From NCBI GenBank assembly GCA_029067205.1, contig JAIEEY010000459.1, positions 1 through 37,924 of the forward strand: a stretch of DNA of 37,924 bases, read 5' to 3'. Numbering within the stretch: the stretch's first letter is position 1; every line of letters starts with the position of its first letter. Of the stretch, positions 1-6,709 are shown piece by piece. Source of the stretch: Lachnospiraceae bacterium. GTDB lineage: Bacteria > Bacillota > Clostridia > Lachnospirales > Lachnospiraceae. The notes beneath the pieces are model-generated. The model was given only the letters and a program-made list of their open reading frames with translations, was not told the origin of the DNA and did not search any database. The position numbers and the translations under genes were made by a program.

Positions 1-955
1 TCCTTTACTAATTTTTGTATTGTTGTCTTTGAACTTCCTAAAATATCTGCAATAACCTGTAAACTAAAAACTTTTGGATCTCGCTCGCGCAGATACTTTG
101 CTTTTATTTGTAATAGTTCCCTTGAATCATCACAATTTTGAGGAATAATATTTTGTGCTGCAAACAATTCCTCATAAATTTTAGAAATAGTGAAAGAATC
201 GTTATGGATAACAGAATTCCGTACTGATTTTACAATTATCTCCTCAATATCGGCACCGCTTAATCCATTAAATAAAGTCGAAATTTCTAAAACTTCTTTC
301 TTGCTGAATTTGTATAGATTATTAGCAAATAAGGTAATCAACTCTGCAACAGCCTCTCTATCCGGCAATTCAATTTCCAGCTTGTAATCAAATCTTCTCC
401 ATATTGCAGGATCAAATAACTGATCATGATTGGTAGCCGCTAATATCAGACTGTCTTTACTCATCGCATCAATATATTGTAAAAGGCTATTTACAACTCG
501 TTTTAATTCTCCAAGCTCATTCATGTCATCCCTTGCTTTGGCAATAGCATCAAATTCATCCAAGAACAATACACACTGCATTTTTTGAGCAAATTCAAAT
601 AAACTGCGAATGTTCTTTGCCGTTGTACCAAGATAAGAGGATATCAAACTATCTAATCTGGCAATAACTAATGGCAAATTTAACTGCTTAGCAATCAAAT
701 AAATAAGCACATTTTGTTTTGCCACACCCAGGTGATCCATACAACAACAATGAATTGGATGCATTTATTCCCAGTGAATGCAGTTTATCTGCGTTTTGAT
801 AACTTAAATAAATGATTCCAAGTTTTCCGCATTCCATTGTGCCTGCCCTTAAAGTTAACAACTCACCATTACAGCATCCTTTTTCTTGATTCTTTCTCCA
901 ACACACGGACAAGGTCTATTGCATCAGTTATTTTCAATTTATTTGTAAACACCAT
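1..955 (-). pseudogene. AAA+ ATPase, frameshifted, cut by window edge
   Basis: Read on the minus strand from an ATG at 955, this encodes an AAA+ ATPase broken by at least two frameshifts. The first 28 codons end at a stop near 870. A second frame then carries a Walker A motif (GSPGCGKT, about 720-745) and stops at 688 a few residues later. A third frame continues to base 1 with a Walker B motif (VLFLDEFDAIAKAR), a sensor/arginine-finger stretch (AATNHDQLFDPAIWRRFD) and a C-terminal helix-turn-helix-like segment (IADILGSSKTTIQKLVK). The second break fits a net +1 (possibly 4-nt) insertion just after Walker A in an AT-rich run. Its start abuts the stop of an upstream gene fragment (TGA-ATG), so they were probably one operon. 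The partner is unknown. Family assignment is secure; the gene is very likely dead, unless the breaks are sequencing errors. Confidence 0.8.
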
Positions 956-1043
956 TCACACCTCCCACTCTACCATACTGAGCAGCTCCTTAATTGTATC
1001 AATCTGCTCCCCTATCCTCTGATGCCGTTCTTCAATATCCTTA
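956..1043 (-). pseudogene. 3' fragment of a gene cut by the 1044-2797 insertion
   Basis: An open frame on the minus strand enters from the element boundary and ends at TGA (956-958), directly next to the ATPase start. Visible residues include LKDIEERHQRIGEQIDTIK followed by ELLSMVEWEV, a short amphipathic, coiled-coil-like tail. The rest of the gene lies beyond the insertion at 2798 and above, where a related secreted-protein remnant is found one frame out of register. I infer that both belonged to one locus before the insertion, but this is not proven. Confidence 0.5.
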
Positions 1044-1168
1044 GGAACTGTTCAAAAATAACTTTTAATATTGCTTGTCTATTTCTCCGATATCAAATTG
1101 TTAAAACAATTTGATATCGGAGAAATAGACAAGTCAAGATGTGTCACTTATCTTTCTACAGTTTCTTA
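1044..1168. repeat. Near-palindromic MITE-like unit with perfect 29-bp arms
   Basis: Bases 1074-1102 and 1105-1133 are perfect 29-nt inverted copies separated by AA. The flanks extend the symmetry imperfectly: the left end at 1044 begins GGAACTGT and the right end at about 1160-1168 reads ACAGTTTCTTA. The unit could fold into a very long hairpin as DNA or RNA. It looks like a complete small palindromic element at the left side of the larger insertion. Confidence 0.7.
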
Positions 1169-1391
1169 TTAATCTTAATGTAAATTGTTTCACCTGGAAT
1201 ACCTCACAGAACCTAATTGAAATATGTTGTGCGAAGTTGATTTGGATATTTTTCTGTTTCTATGTGAAACACTCATGGCGAAAATTAGTTTGGTTTTCTT
1301 TTTATGATTTAAGATTATTATAAAACCAGAAAAATATCAATTATTCCAATCTACATGATACGGAAACAGACTGGCTTTCGTTATCTGAATA

Positions 1392-1400
1392 TGCTATACT
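1392..1400 (+). promoter_or_regulatory. Extended -10 promoter for the CoiA-like gene
   Basis: TGCTATACT is an extended -10 element (TGn + TATACT) 33 bases before the chosen start codon. No good -35 box is seen at 17 bases upstream, which is acceptable for extended -10 promoters. The promoter lies inside the insertion, so the cargo gene carries its own. Confidence 0.45.
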
Positions 1401-1433
1401 TTTACCATAAAATCTTACGCACGGAGAATGCAA

Positions 1434-2666
1434 ATGAAAACAGAATGTATTTACGCAGACGAAAACCACCAGGAACGAATCCTGTATATCGATGAGCTGG
1501 TCACTATTGAATACAGCAATGATGAAATCCATTATATGAACAATAATTCACGCCTGTTTCGGGAGGTTCGCAGGGCAAGCCGCGAGCACAGGCTATTTTG
1601 CACTTGTGGCTGCAAGAGCAATCTACAGCTGGTCGCAGGAGACAAGTCCATCACCACGCAGAGATTCTTCAGGAATTACAAGGATTTTGTAAATCCAAAC
1701 TGCTGTTATGACGAAAGCCCTGTGACACAAAAATCAAAGATTTTGTTGAGGGCATGGCTGAATCAGACTTTACAGAAACACCTTTTGAACGATATCCCGA
1801 TTGCAGAGATCAATAAGGGTAACCGCAAATACGAGCTGACCTACTACGCACAGGAGTATGATTTTGGTCTGGTCTACGCAAATGAAGCCAAAAATATTCC
1901 ATTTGAAAAGATACAGGAATTAGACGAATACAAAGAAATGCATATCCTGTATCTCTCGGACATCCATAATCTGCTCCAGAGCGGACAGCTCCCGGTACAT
2001 CAGATTGACATGCAGGACAAGCAGGGGTACTGCCTCTTTTTGAAGATAAATGAGCCGGAAAAAGACGAATATCTGCTCTCAGATGCCACTCTGGTCTGCA
2101 TGTACTATATTCGGAAAAATCTGGACAGCGGCGTGTGGGTCGGTCTGCCCATTTTGGAAGACTGTATCATAGAATTTTCGGTATCTCCGCAAGGTACACT
2201 TTTCTATAAAGAGAACCCTGTGAACACCTACAGGGACATTGTAAAAGAACAGTATATCGAACAGGTCAATGCACGCATACAGGAAGAAGCTATGCGCAAG
2301 ACAGCAAACTCCGCTGAAAAAATCCGATTAGGTCAGTTCGATTGTGAGGACTTTGCTGAACCATACCACACAGCCTCAGTAGCGACAAGTCAGCAGACAT
2401 GTAATTACCCTGATCAGAACTCATTAAAAATCACTGTCAAGCGTATCATTGAGAAAAGACTGGAAAAATACAGCGACATTATATTTAATGTCAACACTGA
2501 CTGGCTCGAGGAAACCATTATCGATGGCAGCCGCTGCATTCGTATTGATTTGGACAGCATAGATACTAAAAGTGCAGAAGTCTTATCGCAAATGCAGCTC
2601 TATACTGGTACACACAAATCCATTACACGGATTAACAGAAGGATTCTATTCAAGGGATATGCGTAA
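1434..2666 (+). CDS. CoiA-like hypothetical protein (cargo of the insertion)
   Basis: A 410-residue soluble protein with no signal peptide or membrane segment. Near residues 50-90 it has RRASREHRLFCTCGCKSNLQL, continuing to RFFRN and NPNCC, then SPVTQKSKILLRAWLNQTL. This order (basic stretch, short Cys cluster, glycine-containing strand, then an HL.K..L..WL-like helix) resembles the N-terminus of CoiA-type competence/nuclease-like proteins, but the usual HFAH motif is not conserved. The C-terminal half (KITVKRIIEKRLEKYSDI) is unrecognised. The start at 1434 is chosen over 1428 because GGAG at 1423-1426 is correctly spaced only from 1434. It is the sole intact gene in the TA-flanked insertion. 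Function unknown; CoiA relation is tentative. Confidence 0.7.
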   Translation: MKTECIYADENHQERILYIDELVTIEYSNDEIHYMNNNSRLFREVRRASREHRLFCTCGCKSNLQLVAGDKSITTQRFFRNYKDFVNPNCCYDESPVTQKSKILLRAWLNQTLQKHLLNDIPIAEINKGNRKYELTYYAQEYDFGLVYANEAKNIPFEKIQELDEYKEMHILYLSDIHNLLQSGQLPVHQIDMQDKQGYCLFLKINEPEKDEYLLSDATLVCMYYIRKNLDSGVWVGLPILEDCIIEFSVSPQGTLFYKENPVNTYRDIVKEQYIEQVNARIQEEAMRKTANSAEKIRLGQFDCEDFAEPYHTASVATSQQTCNYPDQNSLKITVKRIIEKRLEKYSDIIFNVNTDWLEETIIDGSRCIRIDLDSIDTKSAEVLSQMQLYTGTHKSITRINRRILFKGYA

Positions 2667-2695
2667 CAATTATTATGCGCCCCAATCTATCCTTT

Positions 2696-2741
2696 GGTCA
2701 AAAAACGTAGGCGTAGCGGGCTGCGGCGAGGCTTTTTGACC
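2696..2741. repeat. Hairpin GGTCAAAAA...TTTTTGACC after the CoiA-like gene
   Basis: Nine-base inverted arms (2696-2704 and 2733-2741) enclose a GC-rich core that itself forms an imperfect hairpin (CGTAGC with GCTGCG). It lies 30 bases after the CoiA-like stop codon, inside the right end of the insertion, and could act as a terminator in either direction, although only short T runs are present. The core differs sharply in composition from its surroundings. Confidence 0.5.
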
Positions 2742-2797
2742 TGTGCAATCGGAGAAATAGACAAGTCAAGGTGTACATGTTATTCTTGAACAGTTCC

Positions 2798-3374
2798 TAA
2801 GTCCTCCCAATCGTATAATCCCCAAGGACTGCCTCAAAAGACTGAAAGCACATATGTCCCTGCATTGCATTCTCTATGTCTATCTGGTAGGCATTAACTT
2901 TGGGCAGGGTGTACTGGACAGATTCTTTTCAGGCCGATCCCCGTCATGATTGTTTTCGGGATTGCCACTGGTGTTGTCGCTGTTGTCATTGTTATTGTTA
3001 TTGTCACCAGTGTTGTTATTGTTATCGTCACTATCACCAGGATTGGGCTTAGGGCGAGTGGAAGGGGTATAATTATAATGTATAGCCGCCTTTGACACTG
3101 CTGATGCCACATCACCTAGTACAAAAGGCCGACACATTCCTTATGTTGTCGTCAGTCAACAATGCCACCGCATTGCCTCCTTTCTCCGCCTTGTCCTGAC
3201 ACAAATATCAGGCACTGTTTTTCACTGTTATTTCTGCAACGCTGTACTGGCTGACAAACTGCCAAATGCCTCATCACTGAGGATAAAAGCAAAAGCTACG
3301 CAGCCTACAGCCACTGACTGGGAAGAAATACATAAGCAAAGCGCTAAAACAACTGAAAGAATACGTTTACTCAA
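2798..3374 (-). pseudogene. Remnant of a secreted protein with an Asn/Asp-rich linker
   Basis: A TTG start at 3374, preceded by AAGAGG, opens a short frame with a clear signal peptide (SKRILSVVLALCLCISS) that ends at a stop after about 49 codons. Further along, in another frame (2880-3137), comes an Asn/Asp-rich low-complexity linker (repeats of DNNNN). A third frame contains KVNAYQIDIENAMQGHM and FEAVLGDYTIGRT, which then meets the insertion boundary. The order signal peptide, linker, folded segment suggests an exported protein inactivated by several frameshifts. The family is not recognised. It probably formed one locus with the fragment at 956-1043 and the ATPase. Confidence 0.5.
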
Positions 3375-3573
3375 TTTTGCTGCCTCTTAATTTTGTCTGA
3401 TGACCTTTAGGTTATAACACTTTTATTTTCCATTTTCTACAATTAAAACAGTAAAATCGTATTCGATGTTAAAACATATCCATTACGCACAATGGCAGGC
3501 GGATTGTATTCGAGGGAAATTCCTGACAGCCCCTAAAGAATAATTTATTGGCAATGAAACATACTATATTAAA

Positions 3574-3627
3574 GCATGTTTGAAAAATCATTCCCGCCAT
3601 ATTATGGCATGACATATGTACGCCCAC
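3574..3627. repeat. Dispersed intergenic repeat, copy 1
   Basis: This segment shares AAAAATCATTCC and, further on, ATGACAT-N-TG-N-ACGCCCA with 15158-15205. The match runs through about 45 aligned bases with one gap region. Both copies lie in intergenic DNA; this one is upstream of the rubrerythrin promoter. The wider stretch 3375-3667 otherwise holds no gene that I can support. Confidence 0.5.
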
Positions 3628-3667
3628 TTTGTGTGACATTTGCTCCAAATTCAGCTATTGTAATGCA

Positions 3668-3695
3668 TTGACTTTTTATTTTTGCTTCGTATGGC
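3668..3695 (+). promoter_or_regulatory. Possible promoter for rubrerythrin
   Basis: TTGACT (3668-3673) and TATGGC (3690-3695) are separated by 16 bases. The -10 box is weak. No clear PerR-type palindrome was found nearby. Confidence 0.3.
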
Positions 3696-3792
3696 TCCTT
3701 CATTTGGCACAGATTTTCCACAAATTGCGGCGCACATCTGACAGAAAGTATTTTTTAAACACGCTCGATCAAACAAAAAAGGAGTGTGTATC

Positions 3793-4392
3793 ATGGCTGT
3801 TCGTTTTTCAGAAAGTAAGACAAAAGAGAATCTGATGAGAGCATTTGCAGGAGAGAGTCAGGCAAGAAACCGCTATACCATCGCGGCAGAGAAGGCAAGG
3901 CATGCAAAAATGTATACAATTGCCGATATTTTCGAATATACGGCGGATCAGGAACGGGCACATGCAGAGCGATATTATGAACTGCTGAAAGATCTGTCCG
4001 GGGAAACCATTTTTATAGACGGCGGATATCCGGTGGATCAACAGGACAGTCTGGTAGATCTTTTGCGCGCTGCGGAGCATAATGAGAAGGAAGAATATGA
4101 AGACGTATATCAGGCGTTTGGCGACAAGGCAAAGGAAGAAGGTTTCCTGGAAGCAGCGTCTGCATTTTATCAGATCGCGAAAGTTGAGCATGTACACCAG
4201 CTTCGTTTTGCGAAAGTAGCGGAAATGCTGGAGAAGGGCGCATATTTTGCCCGTGAAAACGGAGGCAGATGGATCTGCACCAACTGCGGTTATATCCATG
4301 AAGGAACACAGGCACCACCGACATGTCCGACATGCCATCACGACCAGGGATATTTCCTGCCATATGAATTGGCGCCTTATCTAATCGAGTAG
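3793..4392 (+). CDS. rbr: Rubrerythrin
   Basis: A 199-residue cytoplasmic non-haem iron protein that reduces hydrogen peroxide in anaerobes, taking electrons via rubredoxin or NADH-linked carriers. The N-terminal four-helix diiron domain shows the ligands E21, E54-RA-H57 (ERAH) and E132-HV-H135 (EHVH). The C-terminal rubredoxin-like domain binds one iron through C162-TN-C165 and C178-PT-C181. Length and domain order are typical. The start at 3793 is chosen because GGAG at 3781-3784 is eight bases before it; an ATG-like start nine bases earlier would overlap this site. It stands alone, with its own upstream region and a hairpin at its stop codon. Expression in response to oxidative stress is expected from the family, but no operator is evident. 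Confidence 0.96.
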   Translation: MAVRFSESKTKENLMRAFAGESQARNRYTIAAEKARHAKMYTIADIFEYTADQERAHAERYYELLKDLSGETIFIDGGYPVDQQDSLVDLLRAAEHNEKEEYEDVYQAFGDKAKEEGFLEAASAFYQIAKVEHVHQLRFAKVAEMLEKGAYFARENGGRWICTNCGYIHEGTQAPPTCPTCHHDQGYFLPYELAPYLIE

Positions 4393-4415
4393 GGGATCTC
4401 TTTTCTCCCCTACTC
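4387..4415. terminator. Hairpin at the end of rubrerythrin
   Basis: GAGTAGGGGA (4387-4396) pairs perfectly with TCCCCTACTC (4406-4415) around a T-rich loop and includes the stop codon. No T tract follows, so termination strength is uncertain. Confidence 0.5.
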
Positions 4416-4429
4416 GCCAGAAATCTACC

Positions 4430-4690
4430 CTATGAGACAAGTCTTGCCTCCTCAAGATTCTGCTCCTTTAAGGGCTTGTGCACATTAAGCACAGTACTTT
4501 TTTCTGTCAACAAGCTCCACAGCCCCAACACAAAACCATTATAAAACCGCTCTGGTGCGTCATATATACCTTCTTTTAAACTCCTCGACACGTTTCTTCA
4601 AGTACCTCGTCGCAAGCAGCAGACTCCATACAGCATTAGCATTGCCTCCATCTATTGACAGCAATAGTATATCAGACTTTATGGAGTTTT
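4430..4690 (-). pseudogene. Remnant of an AAA-ATPase/PD-(D/E)XK-type protein
   Basis: Minus-strand fragments in adjacent frames retain motifs of the large AAA-ATPase-like family with a C-terminal PD-(D/E)XK nuclease that is abundant in Lachnospiraceae: AVWSLLLATRYLK, then a stop, then APERFYNGFVLGLWSLL, ending in a stop at 4430. In family members these correspond to the W-S-L-L-x-A-S-G-Y-L-K and F-Y-x-G-F-x-x-G-L stretches between ATPase and nuclease parts. Walker motifs and the nuclease core are missing. The same family is also represented by the collapsed gene at 12279-12930. The rest of 4416-4755 holds nothing else I can support. Confidence 0.5.
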
Positions 4691-4755
4691 AAACCCTCTA
4701 CAGCATTTTAACAGTTTTTGATATTTGTAAACATGTTGTTATAAACTACTCACGA

Positions 4756-4784
4756 TTGACATATTCTTCCTTTCATGTTAAAAT
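4756..4784 (+). promoter_or_regulatory. Sigma-A promoter of the marR-MATE unit
   Basis: TTGACA (4756-4761), a 17-base spacer and TAAAAT (4779-4784) form a near-consensus vegetative promoter. Transcription would begin at about 4791, inside the palindrome at 4786-4799. Confidence 0.8.
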
Positions 4785-4785
4785 A

Positions 4786-4799
4786 TGTAGCAGGCTACA
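4786..4799. promoter_or_regulatory. Candidate MarR operator
   Basis: TGTAGC-AG-GCTACA is a perfect inverted repeat with 6-base arms, immediately after the -10 box and covering the predicted transcription start. A dimeric MarR repressor bound here would block the promoter of its own gene and the downstream pump. Assignment is by position and symmetry only. Confidence 0.6.
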
Positions 4800-4817
4800 G
4801 TTAAGGGGGTGATCTAT

Positions 4818-5234
4818 TTGCGTCAGGCAGTTGGATTTTTGATGAAGCAGATTGCGGACAAAGACAAGAAATCAATCGATGCCGCTTTGCAATCAAAAAA
4901 TATTACATTATCACAGTACAGGGTTTTAAAGTTCATATCTGATACTGGAACCCGTGTTACACAGAAATCTATTGAGAATTATCTGAAGGTTTCCCATCCG
5001 ACAGTCGTTGGCATTGTTTCCCGCATGGAGAAGAATGGCTACCTGCGCTGCTATCCCGATGAAAATGACAAGCGCAATAAAATTGTAGAAATGACAGAAC
5101 AGGCGGCCAGGCTGTCACATGAAATGCAGTGTGAAGTGGCTTGTCAGGAAATCAAACTTCTGCGGGGGCTGACAAAAGAGGAAATTGAAAACCTGTATCG
5201 CATGCTGCAAATCATGTACAATAATGTAGATTAA
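4818..5234 (+). CDS. MarR-family transcriptional regulator
   Basis: A winged helix-turn-helix protein of about 138 residues. The recognition region is TQKSIENYLKVSHPTVVGIV followed by SRMEKNGYLRC and the wing DENDKRNKIVEM, the standard MarR layout with flanking dimerisation helices. I favour the TTG at 4818, because AAGGGGGT (4803-4810) is then seven bases away; the GTG at 4809 lies inside that ribosome binding site. The MATE transporter gene follows after 64 bases on the same strand, and a palindrome covers the transcription start, so the likely role is ligand-responsive repression of the efflux pump and itself. The ligand cannot be told from sequence. Confidence 0.88.
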   Translation: MRQAVGFLMKQIADKDKKSIDAALQSKNITLSQYRVLKFISDTGTRVTQKSIENYLKVSHPTVVGIVSRMEKNGYLRCYPDENDKRNKIVEMTEQAARLSHEMQCEVACQEIKLLRGLTKEEIENLYRMLQIMYNNVD

Positions 5235-5298
5235 CTGGTTATGTTTTATGAAAATACTGAAATCAATGAAGAATACTAAAAGGAAAGGAAGGGAATAT

Positions 5299-6657
5299 AT
5301 GGCAGAAAACAAGAATGATTTCACACAGGGAAGCATTGTCTCCAAACTGCTGAGATTTATGATTCCGATTTTAGGGGCTTTGGTTCTGCAGGCAATGTAT
5401 GGGGCGGTAGATATTCTGATCGTGGGGCGTTTTGGCACAACCGCCGGAATTTCAGGCGTATCCACAGGAAGCAGTATTGTGAATCTGATTACCTTTACGA
5501 TCACAGGACTTACCATGGGCGTCACGGTTGTCATGGGACAGTACCTGGGAGAGAAAAAACCGGAAAAAGTAGGGTTGGTTGTAGGCGGTGCGATCTGGCT
5601 GTTTTTGGTGCTGGCATTCATCATTGCGGCAGGTATGCTGATCCTGGCAAGACCACTTGCGGTTTTAATGCAGGCTCCGGAGGAAGCGCTGGAACTGACG
5701 GTATTGTATGTCCGCATTTGTGGCGGCGGAATTTTCTTTATCATTGCATATAACGTGATCAGCAGTATTTCCCGGGGTATCGGGGATTCGAATATGCCTC
5801 TGATCTTTGTGGGTATCGCGTGTATTGTAAATATAATAGGAGACTTGCTGTTTATCGCAGTATTTCACTGGAATGTAGCGGGCGCTGCCCTTGCAACCGT
5901 GATGGCACAGGCTGTCAGCGTTATATTATCTATTTTTATCATCAGAAAGCGGAATCCTCCGTTTGCCATGAAAAAAGAATATATCTGCTTCAATCCCGAG
6001 ATCAAGAGATTCATACGGGTAGGAACTCCGATTGCATTCCAGGAGGTTTTGACACAGCTCTCTTTCCTGGCATTGTGTGCTTTTATCAACAGACTTGGAC
6101 TGGACGCTTCTTCAGGTTACGGCGTGGCAAATAAAATCGTAAACTTTATCATGTTGGTACCTGGTGCACTTATGCAGTCGATGGCTTCTTTTGTCGCCCA
6201 GAATGTGGGGGCAGGACAGGAGAAACGTGCGCGAAAAGCAATGGTCACAGGCATGTTGATCGGAGGCAGCATCGGTATATTTATTGCTCTTTTTTCATTT
6301 TTCCGTGGAGATCTGCTCGCTGCAGTTTTCTCAAACGATGCGTCGGTCATCACACGCGCGGCAGAATATCTAAAAGGATTTGCTCTGGAGGCAATTGCAA
6401 CTGCATTCCTGTTCAGTTTTATCGGTTACTACAATGGGCATTCGAAGACATTGTTTGTTATGCTGCAGGGACTTGCGCAAACCTTTGTTGTGCGTCTTCC
6501 CATGTCATATTTCATGAGCATACAGCCAAATGCAAGCCTTACCATGATCGGTCTTGCAGCACCTTGTGCAACGATATTCGGCATTGTGATCAATCTATTA
6601 TATTTTGCAAAAATAAAGAAAGAACTAAGCGAAAACATATCAGACTTTACAGTTTAA
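5299..6657 (+). CDS. MATE-family multidrug efflux transporter
   Basis: A 452-residue integral membrane protein with about 12 hydrophobic segments in two repeated halves, typical of MATE Na+ or H+ antiporters that export cationic drugs and metabolites. The N-terminus LLRFMIPILGALVLQAMYGA followed by DILIVGRFG is characteristic of the family, as is the second-half equivalent beginning IRVGTPIAFQEVLTQLSFLA. The start at 5299 follows GGAAGGGA with good spacing; an upstream in-frame ATG at 5248 lacks this. It is co-directional with the MarR gene and probably transcribed with it. A long stem-loop ends the unit. Confidence 0.92.
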   Translation: MAENKNDFTQGSIVSKLLRFMIPILGALVLQAMYGAVDILIVGRFGTTAGISGVSTGSSIVNLITFTITGLTMGVTVVMGQYLGEKKPEKVGLVVGGAIWLFLVLAFIIAAGMLILARPLAVLMQAPEEALELTVLYVRICGGGIFFIIAYNVISSISRGIGDSNMPLIFVGIACIVNIIGDLLFIAVFHWNVAGAALATVMAQAVSVILSIFIIRKRNPPFAMKKEYICFNPEIKRFIRVGTPIAFQEVLTQLSFLALCAFINRLGLDASSGYGVANKIVNFIMLVPGALMQSMASFVAQNVGAGQEKRARKAMVTGMLIGGSIGIFIALFSFFRGDLLAAVFSNDASVITRAAEYLKGFALEAIATAFLFSFIGYYNGHSKTLFVMLQGLAQTFVVRLPMSYFMSIQPNASLTMIGLAAPCATIFGIVINLLYFAKIKKELSENISDFTV

Positions 6658-6668
6658 CAGAAATATTA

Positions 6669-6703
6669 ATGGCATATTGGGAATCCAATTCCAAATATGC
6701 CAT
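6669..6703. terminator. Bidirectional stem-loop between MATE and sbcC
   Basis: A 15-base stem with one G-T mismatch (ATGGCATATT... with ...AATATGCCAT) lies between the convergent stop codons of the pump and sbcC. It has no strong T run but is well placed to end both transcripts. Confidence 0.6.
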
Positions 6704-6709
6704 AATCAT

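Larger units (their letters stand above)
1044..2797. mobile_element. Insertion with 19-bp terminal inverted repeats and flanking TA
   Basis: The left end, GGAACTGTTCAAAAATAAC (1044-1062), is matched in inverted orientation by 2779-2797 with one mismatch in 19. A second inverted pair lies inside: 1074-1091 against 2748-2765. A TA dinucleotide abuts both ends (1042-1043 and 2798-2799), as expected for TA-duplicating elements such as IS630/mariner-type transposons and their MITEs. Both flanks are broken minus-strand genes. The only intact gene inside is the CoiA-like CDS on the plus strand; no transposase with a DDE triad is recognisable. Bases 1169-1391 hold no convincing gene. It may be a non-autonomous element moved in trans, or two palindromic MITEs that captured a gene. 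Confidence 0.65.

Noticed and set aside
1169..1391. Possible transposase in the element's left part
   Set aside because: Only short frames without DDE-type or other transposase motifs are present.
2894..3115. Thr/Ile-rich open frame
   Set aside because: An alternative frame through the Asn/Asp-rich linker repeat; the low complexity keeps several frames open.
3808..4341. 177-codon open frame on the minus strand
   Set aside because: It is wholly antisense to rubrerythrin, whose motifs and ribosome binding site are clear; no own start signal or family.
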